A stretch of 34,562 nucleotides of DNA from Alphaproteobacteria bacterium (GCA_027459605.1 DAIDHR010000023.1:1-34562); one strand, 5' to 3'. Positions 17,746 through 26,432 are shown, counted from the stretch's first letter. Made by a program: numbers and translations. The notes: generated from the letters alone by a model not told the origin.

Positions 17746-19200
17746 ATGGCGAGTGACTCTCATCTTATTGAAACTTTTTCTACTCTTCGCATCTTATGCG
17801 TGGGCGACGTCATGCTTGACCAATTCATTAGGGGAACAATTTCCCGCATTTCTCCAGAAGCCCCCGTTCCTGTTCTTCATATTAAAGACGAAACAGCTGT
17901 TTTAGGAGGGGCTGGAAATGTGGTTCGAAATTTGGAAGCTCTAGGAAGCAACGTTACCTTTATCTCAGTCATTGGTAAGGATGGGAATGGTTCTCAAATC
18001 CAAAACCTTTTAAAGGCTTATTCAAAGGTCGAAGCTCATCTATTGATTGATAAAACGAGAGTTACAACGACGAAAACTCGTTTTATCGCTGCAAATCAAC
18101 AAATCTTAAGGACGGATTTTGAGCAAACTCAAATCCTGAGCTCAGACCTTGAAACAGACCTTCTCAATCTTTTCAGAAGCCAGGTGAAAACTCATGATCT
18201 TGTCATTCTCTCTGACTACGCAAAAGGGATCTTCTCACCGCAAGGCCTTACAAATCTTATTCAAGAAGCCCGTTTACATGAGAAGCCAGTTCTTGTCGAT
18301 CCGAAAGGAATTGATTTTACAAGATACAAGGGTGCCACTCTCTTGACGCCAAATCGTCAGGAATTGGCTCAGGCAACTCTCGACCCACTTAAAACTCAAG
18401 AAGGCCTTGTCTCTGTTGCAGAAAAAATTCTTAAGGATACAAATATCGAAGCTATGATTGTCACCCGCGGGCCTGAAGGTATGACTTTAGTTACTGCTGC
18501 AGGGGAGGTTGAGCATCTTCCCACTCAAGCTCTTGAAGTTTTTGATGTTTCAGGCGCAGGGGATACAGTCATTGCAACCCTTGCAGCAAGTTTAGCTTCA
18601 GGAGCCTCTCTCTCCACAGCCATGCGTCTTGCTAATGTAGCAGCAGGTCTTGTTGTTGCAAAAGTTGGAACAGCCGTTGTTCCCCCAGATGAGCTTATAA
18701 CAGCTCTGCATCATCAAAATGTAGAAGCTCATGAACAGAAAATTGTTTCTTGGCAAAAGGCCCAGGATCAAGTTCAGAAATGGAAACGCCGAGGAAACCG
18801 TATTGTTTTTACAAACGGTTGTTTTGATCTCCTGCATCCAGGCCACGTTTCCCTCCTAAACAAAGCTAAAAAGGCAGGGGACCGTTTAATTGTAGGACTT
18901 AATTCGGACTCTTCTGTTCAACGCTTAAAGGGTCCCTCCCGACCTATTCAGCAAGAAGCGTCCCGCGCTTTTGTTTTATCTTCTCTGGAGTGTGTAGATC
19001 TTGTTGTCCTTTTTGAGGAAGATACACCCGTTGACCTTATAAAGACCCTGAAACCTGATGTGCATGTGAAAGGAGGGGACTACACAATTGATCAATTAAT
19101 AGAAGCTCCTGTTATCCAAAGCTATGGGGGAGAAATTCTTTTGATTGACCTGGTAGAAGGCCAAAGCACCACAGGCATGGTTTCAAGGATGGCTGGGTAA
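17746..19200 (+). CDS. hldE: Bifunctional heptose-7-phosphate kinase / heptose-1-phosphate adenylyltransferase
   Basis: HldE phosphorylates heptose 7-phosphate at C1 and later adenylates heptose 1-phosphate; GmhB acts in between. It has 484 residues from ATG 17746. A TTG at 17740 is also in frame, and AAGG sits 9 bases before the ATG. Residues 1-320 are a ribokinase-type domain (GGAGNVVRNLEALG, LVDPKG, catalytic Asp in DVSGAGDTV). Residues 345-484 are a nucleotidyltransferase domain with NGCFDLLHPGHV (the HxGH site) and GLNSDSSVQRLKGPSRP. Both halves are complete. hldD, the epimerase that finishes the pathway, is not in the window. Confidence 0.96.
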   Translation: MASDSHLIETFSTLRILCVGDVMLDQFIRGTISRISPEAPVPVLHIKDETAVLGGAGNVVRNLEALGSNVTFISVIGKDGNGSQIQNLLKAYSKVEAHLLIDKTRVTTTKTRFIAANQQILRTDFEQTQILSSDLETDLLNLFRSQVKTHDLVILSDYAKGIFSPQGLTNLIQEARLHEKPVLVDPKGIDFTRYKGATLLTPNRQELAQATLDPLKTQEGLVSVAEKILKDTNIEAMIVTRGPEGMTLVTAAGEVEHLPTQALEVFDVSGAGDTVIATLAASLASGASLSTAMRLANVAAGLVVAKVGTAVVPPDELITALHHQNVEAHEQKIVSWQKAQDQVQKWKRRGNRIVFTNGCFDLLHPGHVSLLNKAKKAGDRLIVGLNSDSSVQRLKGPSRPIQQEASRAFVLSSLECVDLVVLFEEDTPVDLIKTLKPDVHVKGGDYTIDQLIEAPVIQSYGGEILLIDLVEGQSTTGMVSRMAG

Positions 19201-19207
19201 AATAAAA

Positions 19208-19232
19208 ATGGCTTTCTTGGACAGAAAGCCAT
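19208..19232. terminator. Bidirectional intrinsic terminator
   Basis: ATGGCTTTCT (19208-19217), loop TGGAC and AGAAAGCCAT (19223-19232) make a perfect 10-bp stem between the convergent ends of hldE and the DUF2608-like gene. On the minus strand it is followed by TTTTATT, a good T-tract. On the plus strand the tail is weaker (CTATAGTATTTCT). Confidence 0.7.
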
Positions 19233-19259
19233 CTATAGTATTTCTCTGGATAATTGAAT

Positions 19260-19278
19260 GGTATGGATTAAGAATACC
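19260..19278. repeat. Short palindrome, family copy C
   Basis: GGTAT and ATACC flank GGATTAAGA. On the minus strand 19277-19263 reads GTATTCTTAATCCAT, which is the core of copy A (GTATTCTAATCCAT) with one added T. It is the shortest of the three copies. Confidence 0.4.
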
Positions 19279-19315
19279 AGATTCTTGAAACTCTTATTTC
19301 TGTCATTATGCTTTT

Positions 19316-20284
19316 TTAGCGAAAAATTGAGTCAAAAAGCCCCTCATGTTTTTGAAAGCCTTCTGGAACTGTTTTCTTATAAAAATCTTTAATATCGCCC
19401 TTAGAACGCGCAACAACTTCGGGCTCTATAAAATAGTAAAGATGAAAAGGGAATGGTAAAAAACCTATTTCACGAGCTTTAAGGATCTCATCTATGGTTT
19501 GTTTAGAATAAGCTAAAAAATGGATTTGAGTTGGACGACTTTCCTTAAATTTTAATGATTCAATAATAGCGTTGATAGCTTTACCTTTTTGGGTGGGTTT
19601 AGCATAAATTGTATCATTTACAACCGTGTAAGCATCAGATTTTTGGTCTGCAAGATTTTCTGCGTACCAACTGTCAGTATAATTTGGTCCTTTTTGTTGT
19701 GCCTTAGGAGCTTCTGTAGAAGTAAAAGAGGTGATATGAACTCCTTTTTCCTTTAGTTTATTAAAAATATAGGGAAAGTGTTCCTCTTTTGTGAAGGGAG
19801 TTTCAATCTTTGCATTTCTGAGGGCTGAATAAGTACTTAAATCACGAAATTTTATTTCTTTAAGAAATTTTTCATGTAGGTCAAAAAGATTCCCCTTCGG
19901 CCACTCATCTTGAATTGTTAGGGGAACCTGCGTGATCTTATCGTCAAAATCATAAAAAAAGAGACTATTCATTCTAATATCGTAGCTATCATCCTGATCT
20001 CGAAAATAGTCATAACCTATAGAATAGAGGCCATCCTTTTTAATCTCATAGGTGCCATCTTCTTGAAGAGAGAGGGCATTTTCTGTAAGATTTAGAAGGT
20101 TATTAAAAGATCTAACATAGCGTACCTGAGGTAAATAGCTCGGCGGGATAACCCTGCAAACCCTGTAATAGGTGGGTTTTCCCCCATTCTCAGGCTCATC
20201 ATCGTTTTTCATCGCCGAAGAAGGGGCAGTTGCAATAAGAGAGCTCAAAGCCACTAAACCAAAAAATAATGTTATGTTTTTCAT
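19316..20284 (-). CDS. Secreted DUF2608/HAD-like protein with incomplete catalytic motifs
   Basis: It has 322 residues from ATG 20284, chosen because AAGGAG lies 7 bases upstream and the signal peptide (ITLFFGLVALSSLIATAPSSA) starts there. The fold order fits DUF2608, a HAD-like family known from intracellular bacteria. FYDFDDKIT gives D112 and D114 (motif I). LKEKGVHITSFTST is motif II. KPTQKGKAINAI has the motif III lysine. IHFLAYSKQTIDEILKAREIG is where family members have an acidic pair after a beta strand, and here that pair is Ala-Tyr. The metal-binding motif IV therefore appears lost. The protein should be periplasmic or exported. It stands alone, with its own promoter and terminator. 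Confidence 0.55.
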   Translation of the reverse strand: MKNITLFFGLVALSSLIATAPSSAMKNDDEPENGGKPTYYRVCRVIPPSYLPQVRYVRSFNNLLNLTENALSLQEDGTYEIKKDGLYSIGYDYFRDQDDSYDIRMNSLFFYDFDDKITQVPLTIQDEWPKGNLFDLHEKFLKEIKFRDLSTYSALRNAKIETPFTKEEHFPYIFNKLKEKGVHITSFTSTEAPKAQQKGPNYTDSWYAENLADQKSDAYTVVNDTIYAKPTQKGKAINAIIESLKFKESRPTQIHFLAYSKQTIDEILKAREIGFLPFPFHLYYFIEPEVVARSKGDIKDFYKKTVPEGFQKHEGLFDSIFR

Positions 20285-20321
20285 AAAAAGGCTCCTTAAA
20301 AATAAAAGCTTCATTTTGTTG

Positions 20322-20351
20322 TTTATATGATATGATTATAAATAATTTCAA
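20322..20351 (-). promoter_or_regulatory. Predicted promoter of the DUF2608-like gene
   Basis: On the minus strand TTGAAA (20351-20346), an 18-base spacer and TATAAA (20327-20322) lie about 38 bases before the start codon. Confidence 0.45.
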
Positions 20352-20606
20352 GAACAATATTTTCAATTCTACTTGCCGACAAACACCAAAATCTTTTAAA
20401 AAGGAAAAATTTTTATTTAAGTCTTTGTGCACTCTTTCTTTTTTCTTCCACTTCACATATGAGGAAGTTTCAATCCACCTCTTGCACTTAGTCATTTTCT
20501 TGATTACTTAAATTGTAGATATTATTAGGTAATAAAGCATAGAGGGAAATGGGCTAGTGTCTCTCACATTGAAATTGAGACCGCCCCACACAATCCAAAA
20601 GTATAT

Positions 20607-20635
20607 TTGGCCCTACAGTTTATCCTTTTTATAGG
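20607..20635 (+). promoter_or_regulatory. Predicted promoter of def-fmt-truA
   Basis: TTGGCC (20607-20612), 17 bases and TATAGG (20630-20635) precede def. The implied leader is only about 8 bases, so a start further upstream is also possible. Confidence 0.35.
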
Positions 20636-20649
20636 TTTTTAGGAATTTT

Positions 20650-21162
20650 ATGGCTCTTTTAAATGTCTTAACAGCCCCTGATCCTCGGCTTCAGGCAAAA
20701 GCTCTTCCTGTTGAAAAAGTTGACAGCTCTATTCGTAAGCTTCTGGACGATTTACTTGAGACCATGTACGATAAGAATGGTGTTGGCTTTGCGTCCCCTC
20801 AAGTTGGAATTCAAAAAAGAGTTCTTGTTGTTGACTTGGGCGAAAGAGACGGAATTCAGTATAAGCCTCTTCTTATGGCCAACCCTGAAATCCAGTGGGC
20901 ATCTCCAATAACACAAGTAACAAAAGAAGGCTGTCTTTCAGTCCCAAATTATTATGTAGATATTGTAAGATCCTTAGAAATTAAAGTTACCTATATCGAT
21001 GAAAACAATCAGCATCAGGTTTTAAATCCAAAAGGGTTGCTAGCAGATTGTATTCAACATGAGATTGATCATTTGAATGGCATTTTATTTATTGATCACC
21101 TCTCTCACCTTAAACGTAAGTTAATATTGAGTAAACTGATAAGAGAAAAACAAAAAAGGTAG
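20650..21162 (+). CDS. def: Peptide deformylase
   Basis: Deformylase removes the formyl group from the N-terminal Met of nascent proteins. It has 170 residues with the three catalytic motifs: GVGFASPQVG (a slightly altered GxGLAAxQ), EGCLSVP (Cys metal ligand) and QHEIDHLNG (two His ligands and catalytic Glu). AGGAA lies before the ATG. fmt follows after three bases, so the genes that add and remove the formyl group are expressed together. Confidence 0.96.
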   Translation: MALLNVLTAPDPRLQAKALPVEKVDSSIRKLLDDLLETMYDKNGVGFASPQVGIQKRVLVVDLGERDGIQYKPLLMANPEIQWASPITQVTKEGCLSVPNYYVDIVRSLEIKVTYIDENNQHQVLNPKGLLADCIQHEIDHLNGILFIDHLSHLKRKLILSKLIREKQKR

Positions 21163-21165
21163 TTT

Positions 21166-22110
21166 ATGAATGACCACACACCGCGTATCGCCTTTATGGG
21201 TACCCCAGACTTTGCCGCTTATATTCTGAAAGCTCTTCTTAAAACCTATCCCCAGATTGTTGCTGTTTATACGCAGCCGCCTCGCCCTGTAGGACGCGGA
21301 TACAAATTAACTCCAAGCCCTGTTCAAGAATTGGCAATTGCAAATAACATTCCTGTTTTTACACCCTCATCTTTAAAATCAGAAGATACCCAAAAGGAGT
21401 GGCAATCTTTAAACTTGGATGTAGCAGTTGTTGCAGCCTACGGGTTAATTTTGCCAAAACTCATTCTAGAAGCGCCAAAGTTAGGCTGCCTTAACATTCA
21501 TGCTTCCCTCCTTCCCCGATGGAGAGGAGCAGCCCCTATCCAACGGGCAATTTTAGCAGGAGACCAAGAAACTGGAATTACAATTATGAAAATGGAAACT
21601 GGGCTTGATACCGGGGCTATGTTACTCGCAAAAAAAATATTCATTACTCGCACAACAACGACAAGTGATCTCTTACATCGCCTTACACAGGTGGGCGCTG
21701 AAGCCATTATTGAAGCTCTCCCTTTATATCTATCTGGAAAACTTCCCTTAATTCCTCAGCCTGAAGAAGGAGTGACGTACGCAGATAAGCTTGCAAAATC
21801 CGAAGGACATTTAGACTGGCGGCTTCCTGCCTTTCTTCTTGAGAGAAAAGTTCGCGCTTTAAATCCATGGCCAGGAACATGGTTTGAAATTGGTGCAGAT
21901 CGAATTAAAGTTTTGAAAGCTGAGCTCATTCCCGATCAATTTCCCTATTCGCCTGGAACCATTACGGATGATAAGTTGACAATTGCATGTGGAGAGGGAG
22001 CTCTTCGCCTTTTATCAGTGCAAAAAGTGGGGAAATCCCCTCTTACTGCTGAGGAATTTTTAAGGGGGTATGAGCTACCCTCAAGGCAACTTGTAAATGT
22101 CGCGGTTTAA
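21166..22110 (+). CDS. fmt: Methionyl-tRNA formyltransferase
   Basis: Fmt formylates Met on initiator tRNA using 10-formyl-tetrahydrofolate. It has 314 residues. The N-terminal formyltransferase domain has RIAFMGTPDFAAY, VVAAYGLILP, NIHASLLPRWRGAAPIQRAI (cofactor and catalytic Asn/His) and GITIMKMETGLDTG. The C-terminal OB-like domain starts near 205 (YADKLAKSEGHLDW). It overlaps truA by 14 bases. Confidence 0.96.
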   Translation: MNDHTPRIAFMGTPDFAAYILKALLKTYPQIVAVYTQPPRPVGRGYKLTPSPVQELAIANNIPVFTPSSLKSEDTQKEWQSLNLDVAVVAAYGLILPKLILEAPKLGCLNIHASLLPRWRGAAPIQRAILAGDQETGITIMKMETGLDTGAMLLAKKIFITRTTTTSDLLHRLTQVGAEAIIEALPLYLSGKLPLIPQPEEGVTYADKLAKSEGHLDWRLPAFLLERKVRALNPWPGTWFEIGADRIKVLKAELIPDQFPYSPGTITDDKLTIACGEGALRLLSVQKVGKSPLTAEEFLRGYELPSRQLVNVAV

Positions 22111-22840
22111 ACTAACCCTTGAATATGATGGAACATTTTTTTCTGGATGGCAACGCCAAGAAGATGGGATTAATACTATTCAAGGAACTTTAGAAGATGT
22201 ATTTGCAGACTTCATTGGAGAGCCTATTACAATTTGGGGAAGTGGGCGCACCGATGCTGGGGTGCACGCTAAGGGACAAGTTGCTCACATTGATATCTCG
22301 AAACCTTATACCCCTTTTGCAATTCAAGGTGCTTTAAATAAACGTCTTCGTGATTTTCCCATTAGTATTCTTAAGGTTGAAGCCGTTCCTGATGATTTTC
22401 ATGCCCGTTTCTCAACAACCTCCCGAGCCTATGAGTATCGAATTTTAAACCGCAGATCGCCTTTAGCTCTTGAAAAAAATCGCGCCTGGTGGGTGATCCC
22501 CTCTCTTTCTTCTAAAGCCATGAATGATGCAGCAGCTTTTTTGATTGGTCATCATGATTTTACCTCCTTTCGGGATAGCCAATGTCAAGCAGCCTCACCT
22601 CTTAAAACCCTTGATTTTCTGAGCATAAAAAAAGAAGGAGAACTCTTTCTCATTAAGGCTCAAGCACGCTCTTTTCTCCACCATCAAGTGCGCAATATGG
22701 TCGGAACTTTAAAGCTTGTAGGTGAAGGGACGTGGCCCCCGGACAAAGTAAAAGAAATCCTTGAAGCGCGAGATAGACGAGTTGCCGGCCCTACAGCTCC
22801 TCCTGAGGGGCTTTATTTGACCGAAATTCGGTATGATTAA
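22097..22840 (+). CDS. truA: tRNA pseudouridine synthase A
   Basis: TruA makes pseudouridine at positions 38-40 of the tRNA anticodon arm. It has 247 residues. Motifs are LEYDGTFFSGWQRQ, SGRTDAGVHAKGQVAH (catalytic Asp in GRTDAGVH), YEYRI and FLHHQVRNMVGTL. It is the last gene of def-fmt-truA, with its start inside fmt. Confidence 0.96.
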   Translation: MSRFKLTLEYDGTFFSGWQRQEDGINTIQGTLEDVFADFIGEPITIWGSGRTDAGVHAKGQVAHIDISKPYTPFAIQGALNKRLRDFPISILKVEAVPDDFHARFSTTSRAYEYRILNRRSPLALEKNRAWWVIPSLSSKAMNDAAAFLIGHHDFTSFRDSQCQAASPLKTLDFLSIKKEGELFLIKAQARSFLHHQVRNMVGTLKLVGEGTWPPDKVKEILEARDRRVAGPTAPPEGLYLTEIRYD

Positions 22841-22976
22841 ATCAAAACCACAACCATCAAGTTGGCTTAATGAGTAAAATGATTTTAAATCATTTCAACT
22901 GCTAAATTAAGCTTTTCCTCTTTTTGTTTGACTTCTATTCCCAATTCCCGGAAAATATTTCGCATTCAAAAAAGCA

Positions 22977-25442
22977 ATGCAGAAAATGTTGCAGAAAAGG
23001 CTTCGAAGTTATTTAAATAAAATACTCATGACTCCCTCCCAATTTGACGGGCTTGGGCAGGTATGGATGCTTTGTCTCATCAATATGGGACTCTCTATCC
23101 TTTTAGGCGGTATGATGATGCTTCTTTCAAATCGTCTTGAATTATTCATTGTAACCCTTGCCATCATAACCTGTGCAGGATCAATGGTTATATTCTTGCT
23201 TATTAAGCTTCAACGTTTGAAATATACAGCTCAAAAGCAGCAAGCTGAGTCAAAAGCATATGAAGTTATTGGAAAACCTCTTCTTATTTTAACCGAAGAT
23301 CTTCTGTTTTCCTATGGTAATAAAAAAGCCCGAGAAGGATGTTGGTGGGCAGAAAATGTTTCTTTTTTAAGAAAAATTCTCTCTTCTCAAGAAAGTCGTT
23401 TGGCCCTCGAGAGGCTTGTTGAAAATCTTGATCAAAAAGAAGAAGGAATAGAAGTACTTCACTTACACGGTCGAAAAGGGGAAGAAGTTTGGCGCATTCA
23501 TTCCCTCTCTCTTGGAGATAAAGCTCTATGGCAATGTGATAATATAACCCATGAAAAAACTGAACAATCAAAATATCTTTCCCAAATCAAAACACTAACC
23601 ACATTTCTGGATCATGCCGTTGATGGACTTTTTTCCCTCAATGAGAAAGGGGTCGTTCTCTTTTGCAATGACCAGTTTGCAAAATGGTTGGGGTATTCAC
23701 GTGGAAAGATTATCGGGGCTCCTTTATCAAAATTCCTCAAAAGGCCTCGTGTTCAAAATCCGCAAAAAGCCACTGAAATTCAAGGTAAATGTGAATTTAT
23801 GACAGCTTCCTCTCGCTTAAAGACAGCATTCCTTGAACAAACACAGATTCCTTATGACGATGGATTTATTACCCATTCTCACTTGAATATTCACGCGCCC
23901 TTTGCCAATCAAAGTGATTTAAACAAGGTTCTTGAGATGACCCCTATGCCCATGATTTGTCTGGATGAACAGGGAGTCATTCAAGATTCTAATGTTTTAT
24001 TTCGTGAAAAATTTTGGCTTGAAGACCCGCCTGGCAGAGGCACACCCTTCATCGATTTAGTTTCGGAATTTCAACGGGATGACATTAAAAATGCTTTGCA
24101 AAGCTTTTTAAAAGAGACCCATGATGGAGGACCTTTAGAAATACATTTTAATGATTCCCGCGAATCCATCGTTTCTGCATATTTCTCTTCCTTGCCCGTA
24201 AAAAACAAAAAAGGCTTTTTCATTTTATTTCATGATATTACTGAACAGAAGCGTTTTGAGACTCAATTGGTTCAGTCTCAAAAAATGCAAGCCGTAGGCC
24301 AACTTGCTGGAGGAATTGCCCACGATTTTAATAATCTTCTGACGGCTATGATTGGTTTCTGCGATCTTATGCTTTTGCGACATACCCCAGGCGACCAATC
24401 CTTTACAGATGTCATGCAAATTAAACAAAATGCTAATAGAGCCGCAAACCTTGTCCGGCAACTTTTGGCCTTTTCCCGCCAACAAACTCTACAGCCAAAA
24501 GTTCTAGATATCACAGAATGTCTTGCCGAACTGTCTGCCCTCCTGCGTCGTTTAATCGGGTCAAACATTGAACTTAAGATTAAGCATGCCCGAGATTTGG
24601 GCCTTGTCCTTGTGGACCAAGGTCAATTTGAGCAAGTGATCATCAACATGGTCGTTAATGCTCGAGATGCTATGGAAGGTGGGGGAACCATTTCTGTTAC
24701 TACCCAAAATTGTGAAATGAAAAAAGGAAAACGCTTTGGCCATGATGTGATTCCGGCGGGTTCTTACGTTTTGATGCAAATTTCTGATTCGGGTGTAGGG
24801 ATTAAGCCCGAAATTATTGACCGAATTTTTGACCCTTTCTTTTCCACAAAAGAGGTGGGGTCAGGCACAGGCCTTGGCCTTTCAACTGTTTATGGCATTG
24901 TCAAACAAACGGGCGGATTTATTCATGTCGATTCAAAGGTTGGCGTTGGCACAACCTTTAGTATTTACCTTCCCCATTATACTCCCGAGCCAGGAACACT
25001 TCCCAAAACGCAAAAGCAAGAAAAGACTCAGCCTCATGATTTAACAGGATCTAGTACGATTCTGCTTGTGGAAGATGAGGATGCAGTGCGCCTCTTTAGC
25101 TCTCGAGCGCTTCGCAGCAAGGGGTATAAGGTTCTTGAGGCATCTAACGGCGAGGAAGCTCTTAAGCTCATAAAATCGAATAATCACATGATTGATCTTG
25201 TCATCTCAGATGTGGTCATGCCTCAAATGGATGGACCTACATTCATTAATGAAATCAGTCAGTTAGATACAAACCCTAAAGTTCTCTTTATTTCTGGATA
25301 TACGGAAGACACCTTTCATAATCGGATTAAAGAAGATGCCCAAATTCAATTTCTCCCCAAACCATTTAGTTTGAGCGACCTTGCAATTCGCGTAAAAGAA
25401 ATCCTCGGAGAAAAGGGTGAAATCTTTAAGGATGCATCGTAA
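22977..25442 (+). CDS. cckA: Hybrid histidine kinase CckA
   Basis: In Caulobacter and relatives CckA starts the phosphorelay through ChpT to the cell-cycle regulator CtrA. It has 821 residues. Two membrane helices are at about 30-50 and 56-78, with PAS-like sensor regions at about 205-260 and 315-425. HisKA has the phosphorylated H449 in GGIAHDFNNLLTAMIGF, and the ATPase domain has NARDAM (N561), SDSGVG (D604) and GTGLGLSTVYG. A C-terminal receiver has VEDED, phosphoacceptor D745 in SDVVMPQMDG and K795 in LPKPF. QIKQNANRAANLVRQLLAFS and the following QTLQPKVLD are strongly CckA-like. chpT and ctrA are not in the window. The start at 22977 has a weak ribosome site, and ATG 22986 is an alternative. 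Confidence 0.93.
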   Translation: MQKMLQKRLRSYLNKILMTPSQFDGLGQVWMLCLINMGLSILLGGMMMLLSNRLELFIVTLAIITCAGSMVIFLLIKLQRLKYTAQKQQAESKAYEVIGKPLLILTEDLLFSYGNKKAREGCWWAENVSFLRKILSSQESRLALERLVENLDQKEEGIEVLHLHGRKGEEVWRIHSLSLGDKALWQCDNITHEKTEQSKYLSQIKTLTTFLDHAVDGLFSLNEKGVVLFCNDQFAKWLGYSRGKIIGAPLSKFLKRPRVQNPQKATEIQGKCEFMTASSRLKTAFLEQTQIPYDDGFITHSHLNIHAPFANQSDLNKVLEMTPMPMICLDEQGVIQDSNVLFREKFWLEDPPGRGTPFIDLVSEFQRDDIKNALQSFLKETHDGGPLEIHFNDSRESIVSAYFSSLPVKNKKGFFILFHDITEQKRFETQLVQSQKMQAVGQLAGGIAHDFNNLLTAMIGFCDLMLLRHTPGDQSFTDVMQIKQNANRAANLVRQLLAFSRQQTLQPKVLDITECLAELSALLRRLIGSNIELKIKHARDLGLVLVDQGQFEQVIINMVVNARDAMEGGGTISVTTQNCEMKKGKRFGHDVIPAGSYVLMQISDSGVGIKPEIIDRIFDPFFSTKEVGSGTGLGLSTVYGIVKQTGGFIHVDSKVGVGTTFSIYLPHYTPEPGTLPKTQKQEKTQPHDLTGSSTILLVEDEDAVRLFSSRALRSKGYKVLEASNGEEALKLIKSNNHMIDLVISDVVMPQMDGPTFINEISQLDTNPKVLFISGYTEDTFHNRIKEDAQIQFLPKPFSLSDLAIRVKEILGEKGEIFKDAS

Positions 25443-25680
25443 ATTATTATATATTCAAAGAATTTTAAATTTTCGCGGTGCGTTCGAGAACGAGCGGGAT
25501 GAGTGTAGTCAATCTACGAGATAGAGCGAAGAGTATCAACAAAAGCCCCAAAATTCCTTGCTCTACCACATTTTGCCTTTTTCAATAATGACCTTACGGC
25601 CTTTGAGGTAATTTCTGTACAAGAGTCCATCATTTTTTGCATGAGCTATGATGGGTCCAATGGCTATCGCGAGAGAACAC

Positions 25681-25709
25681 TTGCATTCTTTGAAATTCTT
25701 CTTTAATAC
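25681..25709 (+). promoter_or_regulatory. Predicted sigma70 promoter of the rpsF operon
   Basis: TTGCAT (25681-25686), 17 bases and TAATAC (25704-25709) form a good promoter about 77 bases before rpsF. The leader it would make includes the two hairpins below. The promoter lies within the antisense of the transposase remnant. Confidence 0.55.
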
Positions 25710-25723
25710 ATGAGGTACTCTTT

Positions 25724-25763
25724 GCCGGCAAAGCCGGCTTATATTGGGCATAGGGCCTAATAT
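25724..25763 (+). promoter_or_regulatory. Two-hairpin leader of rpsF, candidate S6:S18 autoregulatory element
   Basis: GCCGGC-AAA-GCCGGC (25724-25738) is a perfect 6-bp GC stem. ATATTGGGC and GCCTAATAT (25741-25763) make a second stem with one G-T pair. They lie between the promoter and the ribosome site AAGGAGT (25773-25779). Bacterial rpsF leaders are known to bind the S6:S18 complex through a structure with a CCG element. CCG is present here, but I cannot confirm the fold. Confidence 0.35.
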
Positions 25764-25785
25764 GATTAGCCATAAGGAGTCATAC

Positions 25786-26187
25786 ATGGCGTTGTACGAA
25801 ACGGTCTTTATCGCACGCCAAGAACTTTCAGCTGCTCAAGTTGAAGCACTTGCTGCGAATTTGACCGACATCTTAACCCAAGGTCAGGGTGAAGTGACTA
25901 AAACCGAATTCTGTGGCCTTCGGTCGCTTGCTTATAGCATCAAGAAAAACCGCAAAGGACACTACGTCCTTTTTAACATTGATGCCCCTCCCGCAGCCGT
26001 TAAGGAAATGGAGCGGCAAATGCATCTTAATGAAGATATCTTACGCTTCTTAACCCTTAAAGTTGATAAGCTTGACCCTGAACCATCCCCTTTAATGCAA
26101 AGTAAGCAAAGCCGGGACCGCCGGTATGAGTCTTTAGGAGAAATGGAGTCTTTTGGCTCTTTTGAAAAAGAAGGAGAAGCAGAATGA
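25786..26187 (+). CDS. rpsF: 30S ribosomal protein S6
   Basis: S6 binds S18 on the 30S platform. It has 133 residues from ATG 25786, with AAGGAGT just upstream. An in-frame start at 25744 falls in the leader hairpin. [37 protein letters not shown] and [13 protein letters not shown] are typical. A charged C-terminal tail ([11 protein letters not shown], ending GEAE) is common in alphaproteobacterial S6. The stop overlaps the rpsR start (ATGA). Confidence 0.97.
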   Translation: MALYETVFIARQELSAAQVEALAANLTDILTQGQGEVTKTEFCGLRSLAYSIKKNRKGHYVLFNIDAPPAAVKEMERQMHLNEDILRFLTLKVDKLDPEPSPLMQSKQSRDRRYESLGEMESFGSFEKEGEAE

Positions 26188-26426
26188 GTTCTGTTCCAAC
26201 AACCCGTAAGCCTTTTTTCCGCAGGCGGAAAACATGTCCTTTTTCAGGACCTGATGCTATCCAAATAGACTATAAGGACGTTAAGCTTTTGCAAAAGTTT
26301 ACAACAGAACGTGGGAAAATTATTCCTAGTCGCATCACGGCCGTTTCTCAAAAAAAGCAGCGGGAGCTGGCCCAAGCCATTAAACGCGCTCGCTTTTTAG
26401 CCTTAATGCCTTACGTACTTGATTAA
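26184..26426 (+). CDS. rpsR: 30S ribosomal protein S18
   Basis: This 80-residue S18 has [12 protein letters not shown] near the N-terminus, [25 protein letters not shown] in the core (quoted up to the helix start [12 protein letters not shown]) and the basic end [13 protein letters not shown]. It pairs with S6 and starts within the rpsF stop codon. Confidence 0.97.
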   Translation: MSSVPTTRKPFFRRRKTCPFSGPDAIQIDYKDVKLLQKFTTERGKIIPSRITAVSQKKQRELAQAIKRARFLALMPYVLD

Positions 26427-26432
26427 GGCCAA

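Larger units (their letters stand above)
20285..20649. other. Divergent intergenic region, DUF2608-like gene / def
   Basis: This stretch of 365 bases is AT-rich and gene-free. It holds the two opposed promoters listed separately and a short stem (GTCTC/GAGAC near 20560-20582). No RNA gene or further ORF is convincing. Confidence 0.6.
25563..25787 (-). pseudogene. Remnant of an IS5-type transposase C-terminus
   Basis: The minus-strand frame contains FKECKCSLAIAIGPIIAH followed by AKNDGLLYRNYLKG. This lines up with the C-terminal signature of IS5-group transposases, roughly R-x-x-AIEPVIGHLK then D-x-x-x-RNYLKG. The catalytic Glu expected in AIEPVIGH is Gly here. No N-terminal half or terminal inverted repeats are found. 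Downstream on the minus strand, to about 25443, the sequence is non-coding but may be further relic (GC-richer, with CGTTC/GAACG). Its upstream part overlaps the rpsF promoter and leader. Confidence 0.6.

Noticed and set aside
22880-22900. Near-perfect palindrome AAATGATTT-T-AAATCATTT before cckA
   Set aside because: It has almost no loop and only A/T-rich pairing. Such runs are expected in this composition, and no repeat of it was seen.
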